A stretch of 48,300 bases of DNA, from assembly GCA_018240325.1 (NCBI GenBank), contig JAFEFZ010000265.1, positions 1 to 48,300 on the forward strand. The letters run 5' to 3'. A program made the position numbers and the translations under genes. This DNA is from Pseudomonadota bacterium. GTDB taxonomy: Bacteria; Pseudomonadota; Gammaproteobacteria; Burkholderiales; Burkholderiaceae_C. The notes beneath the pieces were generated by a model that saw only the letters and a list, made by a program, of their open reading frames with translations, ran no database searches and had not been told where the DNA came from. Shown one piece after another: positions 1 through 7,185 of this stretch. Within the stretch, counting starts at the first letter, position 1; each line of letters begins with the position of its first letter.

Positions 1-572
1 CAGCTCCAGTCGGCCAGCGGGTTGAGCTTGATGCGGCCGGCGCCGTCGCGCTCGCTGAACGGCACGGCGCCGCGGTTCGACGACTGCTGGCGGCGCAGCC
101 CGGTGACCCAGGCCGTGCGCCCGGCGAGCATGCGCGCCAACGGCTGCATCTTGCGCAGATCGCAGCAGGCCTTGCGCAGCTCGACGCTGCGGTACATCGG
201 CTCCTCGCCTTGCTCGCGCACGAAGTGCAGCACCGCCTGCTGCACCGGCGTGTGGCGTTCCACCGCCAGCCCGTAGCGCTGCTCGATGCGCGGGATCAGC
301 GCCAGCGTCTGCGCATGCAGCAGGCCGGTGTCCAGCGTGGCCACGGCGATCGGCAGCTGGTGGCGCGCGATCAGGTCGGTCAGCACCATGTCTTCGGCGC
401 CCAGGCTGGTGGCCTGCACGATGGCGCCGGCGTGCTCGACTGCGGCCGACTGCAGCGCCGCCACCGCATGCGCGACGCGCTCGTCGAACTGCGCGCCGGC
501 GCGCGCATACAGCGCGATGGCCGAGGCGGCGCCGGCGCCGGCGCCGGGCAGGGGGCTGCTCACCGCGTTCAT
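1..572 (-). CDS. cysH: assimilatory (phospho)adenylyl-sulfate reductase CysH, partial
   Basis: This gene reduces activated sulfate (APS or PAPS) to sulfite in cytoplasmic cysteine synthesis. It begins at the ATG at 572 and runs off the left edge, so about 190 N-terminal residues are visible. The PP-loop-type start (TSLGAEDMVLTDLIA, about residues 55-69) and the DTG at 81-83 are typical of the family. The adjacent cysteines C136-C137 in LRKACCDLRK are seen in the [4Fe-4S] APS-reductase subtype and are absent from E. coli PAPS reductase; the second cysteine pair would lie outside the window. APS is therefore the more likely substrate, by inference. The start codon overlaps the stop of the DUF934 gene as ATGA, so translation is probably coupled in a cysI-DUF934-cysH operon. 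Confidence 0.9.
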   Translation of the reverse strand, partial: MNAVSSPLPGAGAGAASAIALYARAGAQFDERVAHAVAALQSAAVEHAGAIVQATSLGAEDMVLTDLIARHQLPIAVATLDTGLLHAQTLALIPRIEQRYGLAVERHTPVQQAVLHFVREQGEEPMYRSVELRKACCDLRKMQPLARMLAGRTAWVTGLRRQQSSNRGAVPFSERDGAGRIKLNPLADWS

Positions 573-976
573 GCCGCCTCCCGCGCCTGCTCGCGCACGA
601 AGTGCGGCCGCGGCTCGAGCACGTCGCCCTGGTAGAAGGCGGCGTAGCGTTCGAACTGGCGCTGCGCGGCGCCGGCGTTCACGCCCTCGGCCAGCACGGC
701 GCTGCTGAAGCCGCTGCGCTGCATCTGCACCAGCTGGTCGATCAGCACGTCGCCGGTGGCGCGGATGTCGCCGGCGAAGCGGTAGCGGCGGCGCAGCAGC
801 ACCGCCTGGCTGAAGGCGCGGCCGTCGGTGAACTTGGGGAAGTCCAGCTCGATGCGCGCGACGCCTTGGAGCGCGCCCTCGGCCGCCAGCTCGCCCAGAT
901 CGGCGTCGTTGGCGATGCGCAGGGTCCTAGCGTCCTCGCTGGTTGCGGCGGTGTTGCGGGGAATCAGTTTCAACAT
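569..976 (-). CDS. DUF934 family protein of the sulfate assimilation operon
   Basis: A small protein of about 135 residues with the DUF934 pattern (for example VARIELDFPKFTDGRAFSQA and a C-terminal LIDQLVQMQRSGFSSA stretch). Its biochemical role is not known to me; in Burkholderiales it sits between cysI and cysH and is presumed to help sulfite or APS reduction. The ATG at 976 has GGAACGA upstream. An in-frame ATG at 988 would add four residues and lie 8 bases after the cysI stop, so the start is uncertain. The stop overlaps the cysH start by four bases. No membrane segment or signal peptide is visible. Confidence 0.85.
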   Translation of the reverse strand: MLKLIPRNTAATSEDARTLRIANDADLGELAAEGALQGVARIELDFPKFTDGRAFSQAVLLRRRYRFAGDIRATGDVLIDQLVQMQRSGFSSAVLAEGVNAGAAQRQFERYAAFYQGDVLEPRPHFVREQAREAA

Positions 977-996
977 GGTTCGTTCCATTGACGGGA

Positions 997-2805
997 TCAG
1001 GCGGCGGCTTCCTCGGCCACGCGCGCTGTGCGGTGGCCGCTGCCGTGGCGGGCCGCGTTGGCGGCCTGCTTGAAAGGCTCGTGGCCGACGCGGCGCAGCG
1101 TGTCGATGAAGTGTTCGGCGGCGCTGCGGCGCAGCGCGCGGTAGGTGTCGAGCACCGCCTCGACCACGCCCGGCACCTCGGCGGCGCTGAACGCGGGGCC
1201 GACCACCTTGCCCGGCGCGGCCGGGCCCGACAGCGCCGAGCCGTCGGAGCCGCCCAGCGTGACCTGGTACCACTCCTTGCCGTCCTTGTCGACGCCCAGG
1301 ATGCCGATGTGGCCGCTGTGGTGGTGGCCGCAGGAATTGATGCAGCCGCTCATGTGCAGGTCGATCGGGCCGAGGTCGGTGACTTCGTCGATGTCCTCGA
1401 ACAGCTCGGTCAGCGCCGCGGCGATGGGCAGCGAGCGCGCATTGGCCAGCGAGCAGAAGTCGCCGCCGGGGCAGACGATCATGTCGCTGATCAGGCCGAT
1501 GTTGGGCCGCGCCAGCCCCAGCGCGCGCGCGGCCTCGTACAGCGCCGGCAGGTCGCTCGCATGCACCCACGGCAGCATCAGGTTCTGCTCGTGCGTCACG
1601 CGCGCCTCGCCGGCGCTGAAGGCGTCGGCCAGTTGCGCCAGCGCGTCCAGCGTGGCCGCGTCGGCATCACCCGGCGCGAAGCCGGCGCGCTTGAACGACA
1701 GCGTCACGGCGCGCAGCTGCGGCAGGCGGTGGCCGCGCACGTTCTGGCGCAACCAGCGCTGGTACATCTGGCCGCCGGTATCGACGCCGGCCGGCCGGTC
1801 GGCCGCCTTCAGCTCGGGCACCACGAAGTTGGATTGCACGCGCTGCAGCTCGGCGCGGGTGATGGTGTGCGGCGCGCCGTCCAGCTCGACGATCTCGCGG
1901 TACTCGGCCTCGACGTCGTCGATGAACTTCTGGCCCTCGGCCTTGACCAGGATCTTGATGCGCGCCTTCCACTTGTTGTCGCGCCGGCCCCAGCGGTTGT
2001 AGACGCGCACGATGGCCTCGATGAAGTTGAGCAGCTGGTCCCAGGGCAGGAACTCGCGCACCACGGTGCCGATCACCGGCGTGCGGCCCATGCCGCCGCC
2101 GGCCATGACGGTGAAGCCCACCTCGCCGGCCTCGTTGCGCCGCGCCTGCACGCCGATGTCGTACCAGCCGGTGGCGGCGCGGTCCTCGGCGGCGCCGTTG
2201 AAGGCGATCTTGAACTTGCGCGGCAGGAAGGCGAACTCCGGGTGCAGCGAGCTCCACTGGCGCGTGATCTCGGCGAAGGGCCGGGTGTCGACGATCTCGT
2301 CCTCGGCGATGCCGGCGTAGGCTTCGCAGGTGATGTTGCGGATGGCGTTGCCGCTGGTCTGGATGCCGTGCATGTGCACGCTGGCGAGCAGCTCCATCAC
2401 GTCGGCGGCCCGGGTGATGGGGATCCAGTTGAACTGCACGTTGGTGCGGGTGGTGAAGTGGCCGTAGCCGTAGCGCAGCGGCGGCGCGGCCAGCGTCAGG
2501 CCGGGCTGGGCGGCCTGCAGCGCGTCCTGCGTGGCCTGGGCGTGGGCCAGCAGTTCGGGCTCGGGCTTGTCGTAGTCGCGGGCGATGCGCGCCAGCATGC
2601 GCAGCTGGGCGCTGCTGATCTCGCCATAGGGCACGGCGATGCGCGCCATCGGCGCGTAGCGCTGGATGTACCAGCCGTTCTGCAGGCGCAGCGGCAGCAA
2701 CTGCTCGTCGCTGAGCTCGCCGCGCTGCCAGCGTTCGAGCTGGTCGCGGAACTGCGCCGCGCGGGTGCGCACGAACTGGCGGTCGAATTCGGTGTACTGG
2801 TACAT
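997..2805 (-). CDS. cysI: sulfite reductase hemoprotein (nitrite/sulfite reductase family)
   Basis: This 602-residue protein reduces sulfite to sulfide with six electrons using a coupled siroheme and [4Fe-4S] cluster. The cluster-binding cysteines are visible as a C-x5-C pair (C445 and C451 in CPGGDFC) and a C-x3-C pair (C488 and C492 in SGCINSCGHHH), the standard arrangement of the family. Two ferredoxin-like half domains precede siroheme-binding repeats, and the length matches bacterial CysI. No separate flavoprotein subunit (CysJ) is present, so electrons probably come from ferredoxin or another donor. It leads the leftward cys operon and is divergent from the patatin-like gene, with a LysR-like palindrome in between. 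Confidence 0.93.
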   Translation of the reverse strand: MYQYTEFDRQFVRTRAAQFRDQLERWQRGELSDEQLLPLRLQNGWYIQRYAPMARIAVPYGEISSAQLRMLARIARDYDKPEPELLAHAQATQDALQAAQPGLTLAAPPLRYGYGHFTTRTNVQFNWIPITRAADVMELLASVHMHGIQTSGNAIRNITCEAYAGIAEDEIVDTRPFAEITRQWSSLHPEFAFLPRKFKIAFNGAAEDRAATGWYDIGVQARRNEAGEVGFTVMAGGGMGRTPVIGTVVREFLPWDQLLNFIEAIVRVYNRWGRRDNKWKARIKILVKAEGQKFIDDVEAEYREIVELDGAPHTITRAELQRVQSNFVVPELKAADRPAGVDTGGQMYQRWLRQNVRGHRLPQLRAVTLSFKRAGFAPGDADAATLDALAQLADAFSAGEARVTHEQNLMLPWVHASDLPALYEAARALGLARPNIGLISDMIVCPGGDFCSLANARSLPIAAALTELFEDIDEVTDLGPIDLHMSGCINSCGHHHSGHIGILGVDKDGKEWYQVTLGGSDGSALSGPAAPGKVVGPAFSAAEVPGVVEAVLDTYRALRRSAAEHFIDTLRRVGHEPFKQAANAARHGSGHRTARVAEEAAA

Positions 2806-2902
2806 GACGCTGGATGCGATCTCGCGCCGGCTGCACTCGCGTCCAAACTGCGGTGCCGTCGGCCGTTGAGCCCTGAACAGCCCCCAGGGCCAGGCTGCTC
2901 CC

Positions 2903-2946
2903 AGCCCGCCCCCTTGGGGGTCAAGGAAACTCGGGGCGGCCCGGCG
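2903..2946. repeat. REP-like GC palindromic repeat, copy A (intergenic)
   Basis: An intergenic element between cysI and the patatin-like gene. It has outer inverted arms CCGCCCC (2906-2912) and GGGGCGG (2933-2939) and ends with GGGGCGGCCCGGCG. The same arms and the same GGGGCGGCCCGGCG edge occur on the opposite strand inside sdaA (21076-21143). Similar CCCCCTTGGGGG-type elements are common between genes in Comamonadaceae-like genomes (recollection). Function unknown; it could be a REP/ERIC-like mobile palindrome. Confidence 0.5.
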
Positions 2947-2976
2947 TTTCCTCGAGGCGGGAGTCTAGGAATGCGT

Positions 2977-2993
2977 CATATAGTTTGGAACTA
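2977..2993. promoter_or_regulatory. candidate LysR-type (CysB-like) operator and cysI -10 box
   Basis: TAGTTTGGAACTA at 2981-2993 is a perfect 5-bp inverted repeat and fits the T-N11-A core of LysR-family operators. On the minus strand TATATG (2982-2977) is a plausible -10 for cysI, with no good -35, as expected for an activator-dependent promoter. CysB is the usual activator of cys genes, so a CysB-like regulator is the natural guess. It overlaps the edge of the -10, which is closer than usual for activation, so it could instead act on the divergent gene. Confidence 0.4.
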
Positions 2994-3010
2994 CAGAAAA
3001 GTTGATTGCA

Positions 3011-3016
3011 TATGAT
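3011..3016 (+). promoter_or_regulatory. candidate -10 box for the patatin-like gene
   Basis: TATGAT differs from the sigma70 consensus at one position and would start transcription near 3022, just before the ATG at 3030. No convincing -35 lies at the right distance. If real, it excludes the upstream TTG (3006) and ATG (3012) as start codons. Confidence 0.3.
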
Positions 3017-3029
3017 CGGTTGGAATGAA

Positions 3030-3956
3030 ATGACGGTCTGCGTGCGTCGGCTGGGTGCCGCGCTGCTGGTGCTGCCGGTTCTGCTGGTCGGCTGTCAGAG
3101 CCCTCCCAAGCCTGCGCCGGCGCCACCGCCGCCGGAGCCCGCCGCTCCTGCCGCGCCACAGGCGCGCCCCGCGCCCAAGCCTGCGGTCGTCGGCCTGGCG
3201 CTGGGCGGCGGCGCGGCGCGCGGCTTTGCCCACATCGGCGTGATCCAGGTGCTGGAAGAAGCCGGCATCCGCCCCGACCTGGTGGTCGGCACGTCGGCCG
3301 GCAGCCTGGTGGCGGCGCTCTACGCGTCCGGCAAGAACGGGCGCGAGCTGGCGGCGGTGGCGTTGGCGATGGACGAGGGGGCGATCACCGACTGGTCATT
3401 CCCGGGCCGCGGCCTGATCCGGGGCGAAGCGCTGGCGCGCTGGGTGCGCGAGCACACCGGCGCGAAGCGCATCGAGCAGATGCCGCTGCCGCTGGGCATC
3501 GTCGCCACCGACCTCGACAACGGCCAGGGCATCCTGTTCCGCGTCGGCGACCCGGGCGTCGCGGTGCGCGCGTCGAGCGCGGTGCCGGCGGTGTTCCAGC
3601 CGGTGCGCATCGGGCAGCGCGAATACGTGGACGGCGGCCTGGTGGCGCCGGTGCCGGTGAGCTACGCGCGGCAGATGGGGGCGCAGCGGGTGATCGCCGT
3701 GGACATCAGCACCCCGCCCGAGGGCGGGGCCACCGGCGACCTGATGCGCGTGCTGCTGCAGACCTTCTCGATCATGGGGCGCAGCATCAACCACTTCGAA
3801 CTGCGCGAAGCCGACGTCGTGCTGCGGCCGCGCCTGAACGGCGTGTCCAGCGCCGACTTCGCGGCGCGCAGCCGCGCGATCCAGGCCGGGCGCGAGGCGG
3901 CGACGGCCGCGTTGCCCGAGATCAGGCGCCGGCTGGCGCCGGCTGCGGCGCCCTGA
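3030..3956 (+). CDS. patatin-like phospholipase/esterase, lipoprotein
   Basis: A serine acyl hydrolase of the patatin/RssA type, probably acting on lipids or acyl esters at the cell envelope. From the ATG at 3030 the protein begins with a short hydrophobic signal ending in LLVGC, a lipobox with Cys22 as the modified residue. A Pro/Ala-rich linker follows (about 24-52). The catalytic domain has the oxyanion loop GGGAARG (59-65), the nucleophile elbow GTSAG with Ser89, and the Asp201-Gly-Gly motif, giving the Ser-Asp dyad. In-frame TTG (3006) and ATG (3012) codons would lengthen the N-terminus; I prefer 3030 because of the lipobox spacing, the GGAATGAA just upstream and the -10-like box at 3011. 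About 308 residues. Confidence 0.88.
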   Translation: MTVCVRRLGAALLVLPVLLVGCQSPPKPAPAPPPPEPAAPAAPQARPAPKPAVVGLALGGGAARGFAHIGVIQVLEEAGIRPDLVVGTSAGSLVAALYASGKNGRELAAVALAMDEGAITDWSFPGRGLIRGEALARWVREHTGAKRIEQMPLPLGIVATDLDNGQGILFRVGDPGVAVRASSAVPAVFQPVRIGQREYVDGGLVAPVPVSYARQMGAQRVIAVDISTPPEGGATGDLMRVLLQTFSIMGRSINHFELREADVVLRPRLNGVSSADFAARSRAIQAGREAATAALPEIRRRLAPAAAP

Positions 3957-3972
3957 GCGCACCAAACAAAAC

Positions 3973-3994
3973 GGCCCGGTGTTGCCACCGGGCC
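3973..3994 (-). terminator. intrinsic terminator between patatin-like and phasin genes
   Basis: A perfect 9-bp stem, GGCCCGGTG and CACCGGGCC, with a 4-base loop. Read on the minus strand the hairpin is followed by GTTTTGTTTGG, so it is a good rho-independent terminator for leftward phasin transcripts (stop at 4170). It lies 16 bases after the patatin stop and may also end rightward transcription, although there is no T-run on that side. A second stem joins GGTACC at 3999-4004 and 4025-4030. Confidence 0.75.
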
Positions 3995-4135
3995 GGAAGG
4001 TACCTCTCCAAGGGGCGAACGGAGGGTACCGAGGAGACAACCATCCACAACTGCCGCAGCCTCCTCGGCCGCAGCAACCGCTTCTGATTCCCCGGTACGC
4101 CGGAAAGTTCCGTCCGGTTCGGATCCGTTCGCCGC

Positions 4136-4160
4136 GGGCGGCGTTGTGCGGGCGCCGCCC
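4136..4160 (-). terminator. hairpin directly after the phasin stop
   Basis: GGGCGGCG (4136-4143) pairs with CGCCGCCC (4153-4160), nine bases beyond the phasin stop codon. There is no T-run, so it may stabilise the abundant phasin mRNA 3' end or assist termination rather than terminate alone. Confidence 0.45.
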
Positions 4161-4169
4161 GGTTCAGCT

Positions 4170-4715
4170 TCAGGCGCGCTTGCGGGCGGCCGGCTCGACG
4201 GCCTTGACCGCCGTGCTCGCCACGGCCTGGAAGTTGGCTTCGGCGACGCTGGCGGCCTGCTTGGCGGCCTTGCTCACGCTTTCGTACGCGTTGTTGGCGG
4301 CGGCCACGGCCGACTTCACGAGCGCGACGGCGTTCTCGCTGCCGGCCGGCGCGTTCTTGGCGGCGACTTCGACGGCGGCGGCGAACTTCTGCTGCACCTC
4401 GGCGAATTGCGCTTCGGCGACGCGGGTCACTTCGGCACTGGTCGCGGCAGCGATTTCGTACACCTGACGGCTGTACGACGCGGCCTTCTCGGCCGACGGC
4501 TGCAGCATCGCGGCTTGCAGGGCGAGCAGTTCCTGCGCGTCCTTGACCGACAGCACGGCACGGGTGTTGTCGGCGGCTTCCTCGAGCGCGGTGCGCGCCA
4601 CTTGCAGGTTCAGCTCGACGAGCTTCTCGACGCCTTCGAAGGCCTTGTTGGTCAGGCCGAAGAGGGTCTCGACATTGGCCTTCTGGGCGGCCAGCACTTG
4701 TTCAGCGGTCAGCAT
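4170..4715 (-). CDS. phaP: phasin family protein (PHA granule surface protein)
   Basis: A 181-residue, Ala-rich, cysteine-free, amphipathic helical protein typical of the Phasin_2 family, for example [20 protein letters not shown] at the start. Phasins coat polyhydroxyalkanoate granules in the cytoplasm and limit granule size. Long heptad-like helices occupy most of the chain and the C-terminus is basic (PAARKRA). The start ATG has a good AGGAGA ribosome site seven bases upstream. Transcription is well explained by a sigma70 promoter at 4798-4826 with two matching operators around it, consistent with repression by PhaR when no PHA is present (known for phaP in other Burkholderiales). No PHA synthase gene is in this window. 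Confidence 0.92.
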   Translation of the reverse strand: MLTAEQVLAAQKANVETLFGLTNKAFEGVEKLVELNLQVARTALEEAADNTRAVLSVKDAQELLALQAAMLQPSAEKAASYSRQVYEIAAATSAEVTRVAEAQFAEVQQKFAAAVEVAAKNAPAGSENAVALVKSAVAAANNAYESVSKAAKQAASVAEANFQAVASTAVKAVEPAARKRA

Positions 4716-4772
4716 GGTTCAATCTCCTGGGTTGCAGACGGGTGGGGGTTCTCGGTGTTGCCGCCTTCAGCA

Positions 4773-4789
4773 TTTGCTGCGCTGCAACA
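4773..4789. promoter_or_regulatory. candidate PhaR-type operator O1 (downstream of phaP start site)
   Basis: TTTGCTGCGCTGCAACA lies at about +2 to +18 of the predicted phasin transcript. It matches the second site at 4833-4849 in 15 of 17 positions and contains a TTGC/GCAA dyad. A repressor here would block transcription initiation. Confidence 0.6.
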
Positions 4790-4797
4790 TGAGTCAC

Positions 4798-4826
4798 AGT
4801 ATAAGGGTCCACCCGGGTGTTGACAA
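4798..4826 (-). promoter_or_regulatory. sigma70 promoter of the phasin gene
   Basis: On the minus strand the -35 TTGTCA (4826-4821) is followed after exactly 17 bases by the -10 TATACT (4803-4798). The predicted start of transcription is near 4791, giving a leader of about 75 bases. This is one of the best-matching sigma70 promoters I can see in the window. Confidence 0.8.
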
Positions 4827-4832
4827 ATCTTT

Positions 4833-4849
4833 TTTGCTGCAATGCAACA
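4833..4849. promoter_or_regulatory. candidate PhaR-type operator O2 (upstream of phaP -35)
   Basis: TTTGCTGCAATGCAACA lies just upstream of the phasin -35. Its centre is 60 bp from that of O1, close to six helical turns, so both sites face the same side of the DNA. It also lies in front of the divergent deacetylase-like gene. Confidence 0.6.
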
Positions 4850-4892
4850 AAACTAGGGATCGCAGCCTAGCCACGGGCCGCCAACCAGCGCC

Positions 4893-5849
4893 ATGCAGGC
4901 CTTCCACGCCGACAGCTTCACGATCGAACTGCCCCCGGGGCATTCCTTTCCGATGCCCAAGTACCGGCTGCTGCGCGAGGCGATCGCGCTGGCCGAACCG
5001 GGCATCCGGGTGCGCGAGGCGCCTGCCGCGAGCGCGGGCGAGCTGGCGCTGGTGCACGAGCCCGCCTACATCGCGGCCGTGGCCGAGGGGGCGTTGTCGC
5101 CGGCGCAGCAGCGCGAGATCGGCCTGCCGTGGTCGCCGCGGCTGGCCGAACGGGCGCGGCGCTCGGTGGGCGCGACCATCGCCGCCGGCCGCGCCGCGCT
5201 CGGCGAAGGCGTGGCTGCCAACCTGGCCGGCGGCACGCACCATGCCTTTCCCGGCCGGGGCTCGGGCTACTGCGTGTTCAACGATGTCGCGGTCGCGACC
5301 CGGCTGATGCAGGCCGAAGCGCACCGCTGCCGGCGCGGGCTGCTGCGGGTGCTGGTGATCGACCTGGACGTGCACCAGGGCAACGGCACCGCGGCGATCT
5401 TCCGCGACGACCCGACGGTGTTCACCTTGTCGCTGCACGGCGCGCGCAATTTCCCCGCACGCAAGGAGCCGGGCGACCTGGACGTGGATCTGCCCGACGG
5501 CTGCGGCGATGCCGACTACCTGGCCGCGCTCGACGCGGCGCTGGCCGAGACCTGGCGCCGCCACGGCGATCGGCTGCCGGCGCTGGCCTTCTACCTGGCC
5601 GGCGCCGATCCGCACGAGGGCGACCGCCTCGGGCGGCTGAAGCTCAGCTTCGACGGCCTGGCGGCGCGCGACCGCCGCGTGTTCGACGCGCTGCACGCGC
5701 GGCGCATCCCGGTGGCGGTGGCCATGGCCGGCGGCTACGGCCGCGTGATCACCGACACCGTTGCGGTGCACCAGCGCACGCTGTGCGAGGCGCTGCGCAG
5801 CTGGCGCGCCTGGACGGCGCAGACGCCCGCCGGCGGCTGCGGTACGTGA
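4893..5849 (+). CDS. histone deacetylase-like amidohydrolase
   Basis: A 318-residue zinc-dependent deacetylase of the HDAC/AcuC/acetylpolyamine amidohydrolase superfamily. Visible active-site elements are the His116-His117 pair in GGTHHAF, the zinc ligands Asp159 and His161 in DLDVHQGNG, Asp239 in GADPHEGD, and the transition-state Tyr282 in AGGYG. The length fits single-domain bacterial members. Possible substrates are acetyl-lysine, acetylpolyamines or short acyl amides; the sequence does not decide. It is divergent from the phasin gene and shares the intergenic region with the twin operators, so PHA-linked control is possible. No clear Shine-Dalgarno precedes the ATG. The stop codon falls in an 11-bp tandem repeat. 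Confidence 0.88.
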   Translation: MQAFHADSFTIELPPGHSFPMPKYRLLREAIALAEPGIRVREAPAASAGELALVHEPAYIAAVAEGALSPAQQREIGLPWSPRLAERARRSVGATIAAGRAALGEGVAANLAGGTHHAFPGRGSGYCVFNDVAVATRLMQAEAHRCRRGLLRVLVIDLDVHQGNGTAAIFRDDPTVFTLSLHGARNFPARKEPGDLDVDLPDGCGDADYLAALDAALAETWRRHGDRLPALAFYLAGADPHEGDRLGRLKLSFDGLAARDRRVFDALHARRIPVAVAMAGGYGRVITDTVAVHQRTLCEALRSWRAWTAQTPAGGCGT

Positions 5850-5879
5850 GCGGCACCTGAGCGGCACCCGAGCGGCACC
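5847..5879 (+). repeat. 11-bp tandem repeat, three units
   Basis: TGAGCGGCACC, TGAGCGGCACC, CGAGCGGCACC in tandem. The first unit supplies the stop codon of the deacetylase-like gene, so slippage here changes only the 3' untranslated region. Confidence 0.8.
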
Positions 5880-5951
5880 GACCTGGATCGGCCGCGGGGC
5901 CGGCGCCGCACGTTGCCGGCCGGTACGGCCGCGCCCAGCCGGGCACGGCGG

Positions 5952-6266
5952 CTACGAGCGGATCATCGTCAGCAACATCTTCCAGCGCCCGCCGGGCATC
6001 AGCGCGTGGGGCACGTTGGCCGGCATCACGATCATCCCGCCGGCCGCCAGGCGGTAGGGCGTGCCCGCGATCCTGACCTCGGCCTCGCCGTCGAGCACCT
6101 GGATCAGCGCGTCGAAGGGGGCGGTGTGCTCGCTCAGCCCTTGTCCCGGCGCGAACGCGAACAGCGTCACCGTGCCGGTCTTCTTGTCGACGAGGGTCTT
6201 GCTCACGACCGCGCCGTCCTGGTAGGCGATCATGTCGAGCAGGGTGCCTGCGAGGATCTCGCTCAT
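5952..6266 (-). CDS. cupin domain protein
   Basis: A small single-domain cupin of 104 residues. The beta-barrel pattern is visible in GLSEHTAPFDALIQVLDGEA and the second motif in GGMIVMPANVPHAL. The first motif keeps only one of the usual histidines, so metal binding may be weak or altered. Such short cupins are often sensors, isomerases or dioxygenase-like proteins; the function is not predictable here. The ATG at 6266 has GAAGGAAGG upstream. It lies downstream of the alpha/beta hydrolase and metY genes in the same direction (115-base gap) and may be part of that transcript. Confidence 0.85.
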   Translation of the reverse strand: MSEILAGTLLDMIAYQDGAVVSKTLVDKKTGTVTLFAFAPGQGLSEHTAPFDALIQVLDGEAEVRIAGTPYRLAAGGMIVMPANVPHALMPGGRWKMLLTMIRS

Positions 6267-6381
6267 CGGGGCCTTCCTTCGGGGTCGTGTGGAGTCGGGG
6301 TGGGGCGCGGCGACGCCCATGCCGGCGGCGCGCGGGCGATGGCCCGGTTTTCCTGCCCCCGCGGGTGCCGGCCGGGGGCTC

Positions 6382-7185
6382 TCACGCCTGCAACGCCCGC
6401 CGCAGCCCGGCCAGCACCGCATCCGGCGCCTCGGCCATCAGGTGGTGGCCGGTGGGCACGGTGACCACGTCGGCCTTCAGCGCCGCGGCCAGCTCTCGGG
6501 TGGCCTTGGGCGGGGTCATCTGGTCGCGCGCGCCGGTGATCAGCGTGGCCGGGCACTGCACCTTCGCCATCGCCTGCGCGCCGCCGGCGTAGGCGTCGCA
6601 GATGCGGAAGTCGTGCTCGAACAGGTTGATCTCGCCCGACAGCGCCTGCTGGTTGCGCATCAGCGCGCGGTTCGCGCCGTGCAGCCACATGCCCGGCGCG
6701 GGATAGCTCGGCTTGGCCGCCAGCGTGCCGATCGACAGCGCGTTGACCATGTCGATCGCGCGCAGCGGCGCCTCGCGCGCGGTGGCGAGCAGCGCGTCGC
6801 TGACCTTCATCGGGTAGGCGGCGCCCAGCAGCACCAGCCGCGCGACACGCCCGGGTGCACGTGCCGCAGCTTCCAGCGCCACCAGCGTGCCCATGCTGTG
6901 GCCCACCAGCGTGGCCTGCTGCACGCCGGCGGCGCCCATCAGCGCCAGCGTCCAGTCGGCCAGCGCCTCGACGCTGGGCAGCGGCGCACCCGCGCTGCGG
7001 CCGTGGCCCGGCTGGTCGGGCGCCAGCACACAGCAGCCGTGGTGCGCGCACCAGCGCGCCAGCAGCGTCCACACGCTGTGGTCGCCCATCGCGCCGTGGA
7101 TGAACACCACGCAGGGCAGCGTGGCATCGAAGGGCTTGCCGCCGGTGTAGGCGAAGGCTTCGTGCGTGTCGACGTCGAGCTTCAT
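6382..7185 (-). CDS. alpha/beta-fold hydrolase
   Basis: A 267-residue alpha/beta hydrolase, probably cytoplasmic because no signal peptide is seen. The oxyanion loop is FIHGAMGDHSVW (about 28-39), the nucleophile is Ser97 in VGHSMG, the acid is Asp221 in GARDQMTPP, and the base is His247 or His248 in TGHHLMAEAP. Esterase, thioesterase or C-C hydrolase activity is possible. The start overlaps the stop of the upstream metY-type gene as ATGA, which suggests translational coupling. Homoserine acyltransferases (MetX) share this fold and often adjoin metY, but this protein is shorter and lacks the MetX-type motifs I would expect, so I leave it as a general hydrolase. Confidence 0.88.
   Translation of the reverse strand: MKLDVDTHEAFAYTGGKPFDATLPCVVFIHGAMGDHSVWTLLARWCAHHGCCVLAPDQPGHGRSAGAPLPSVEALADWTLALMGAAGVQQATLVGHSMGTLVALEAAARAPGRVARLVLLGAAYPMKVSDALLATAREAPLRAIDMVNALSIGTLAAKPSYPAPGMWLHGANRALMRNQQALSGEINLFEHDFRICDAYAGGAQAMAKVQCPATLITGARDQMTPPKATRELAAALKADVVTVPTGHHLMAEAPDAVLAGLRRALQA

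Noticed and set aside
943-3015. A 690-codon open frame on the plus strand opposite cysI
   Set aside because: It is a GC3-driven antisense shadow: low-complexity Arg/Ala/Gly/Val/His-rich sequence with no family pattern, whereas the minus strand encodes a clear CysI.
4852-4876. CTAGG/CCTAG stem before the deacetylase-like gene as a regulatory hairpin
   Set aside because: Only a 5-bp stem; too weak to distinguish from chance in this sequence.
5847-5879. Direct repeats considered as a CRISPR-like or iteron array
   Set aside because: Only three 11-bp units with no spacers and no cas or rep gene nearby; simple tandem duplication is sufficient.
6382-7185. Alpha/beta hydrolase as homoserine O-acetyltransferase (MetX)
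   Set aside because: Tempting because of the coupled MetY gene, but at 267 residues it is too short and lacks MetX hallmark sequence; a general hydrolase is the safer call.
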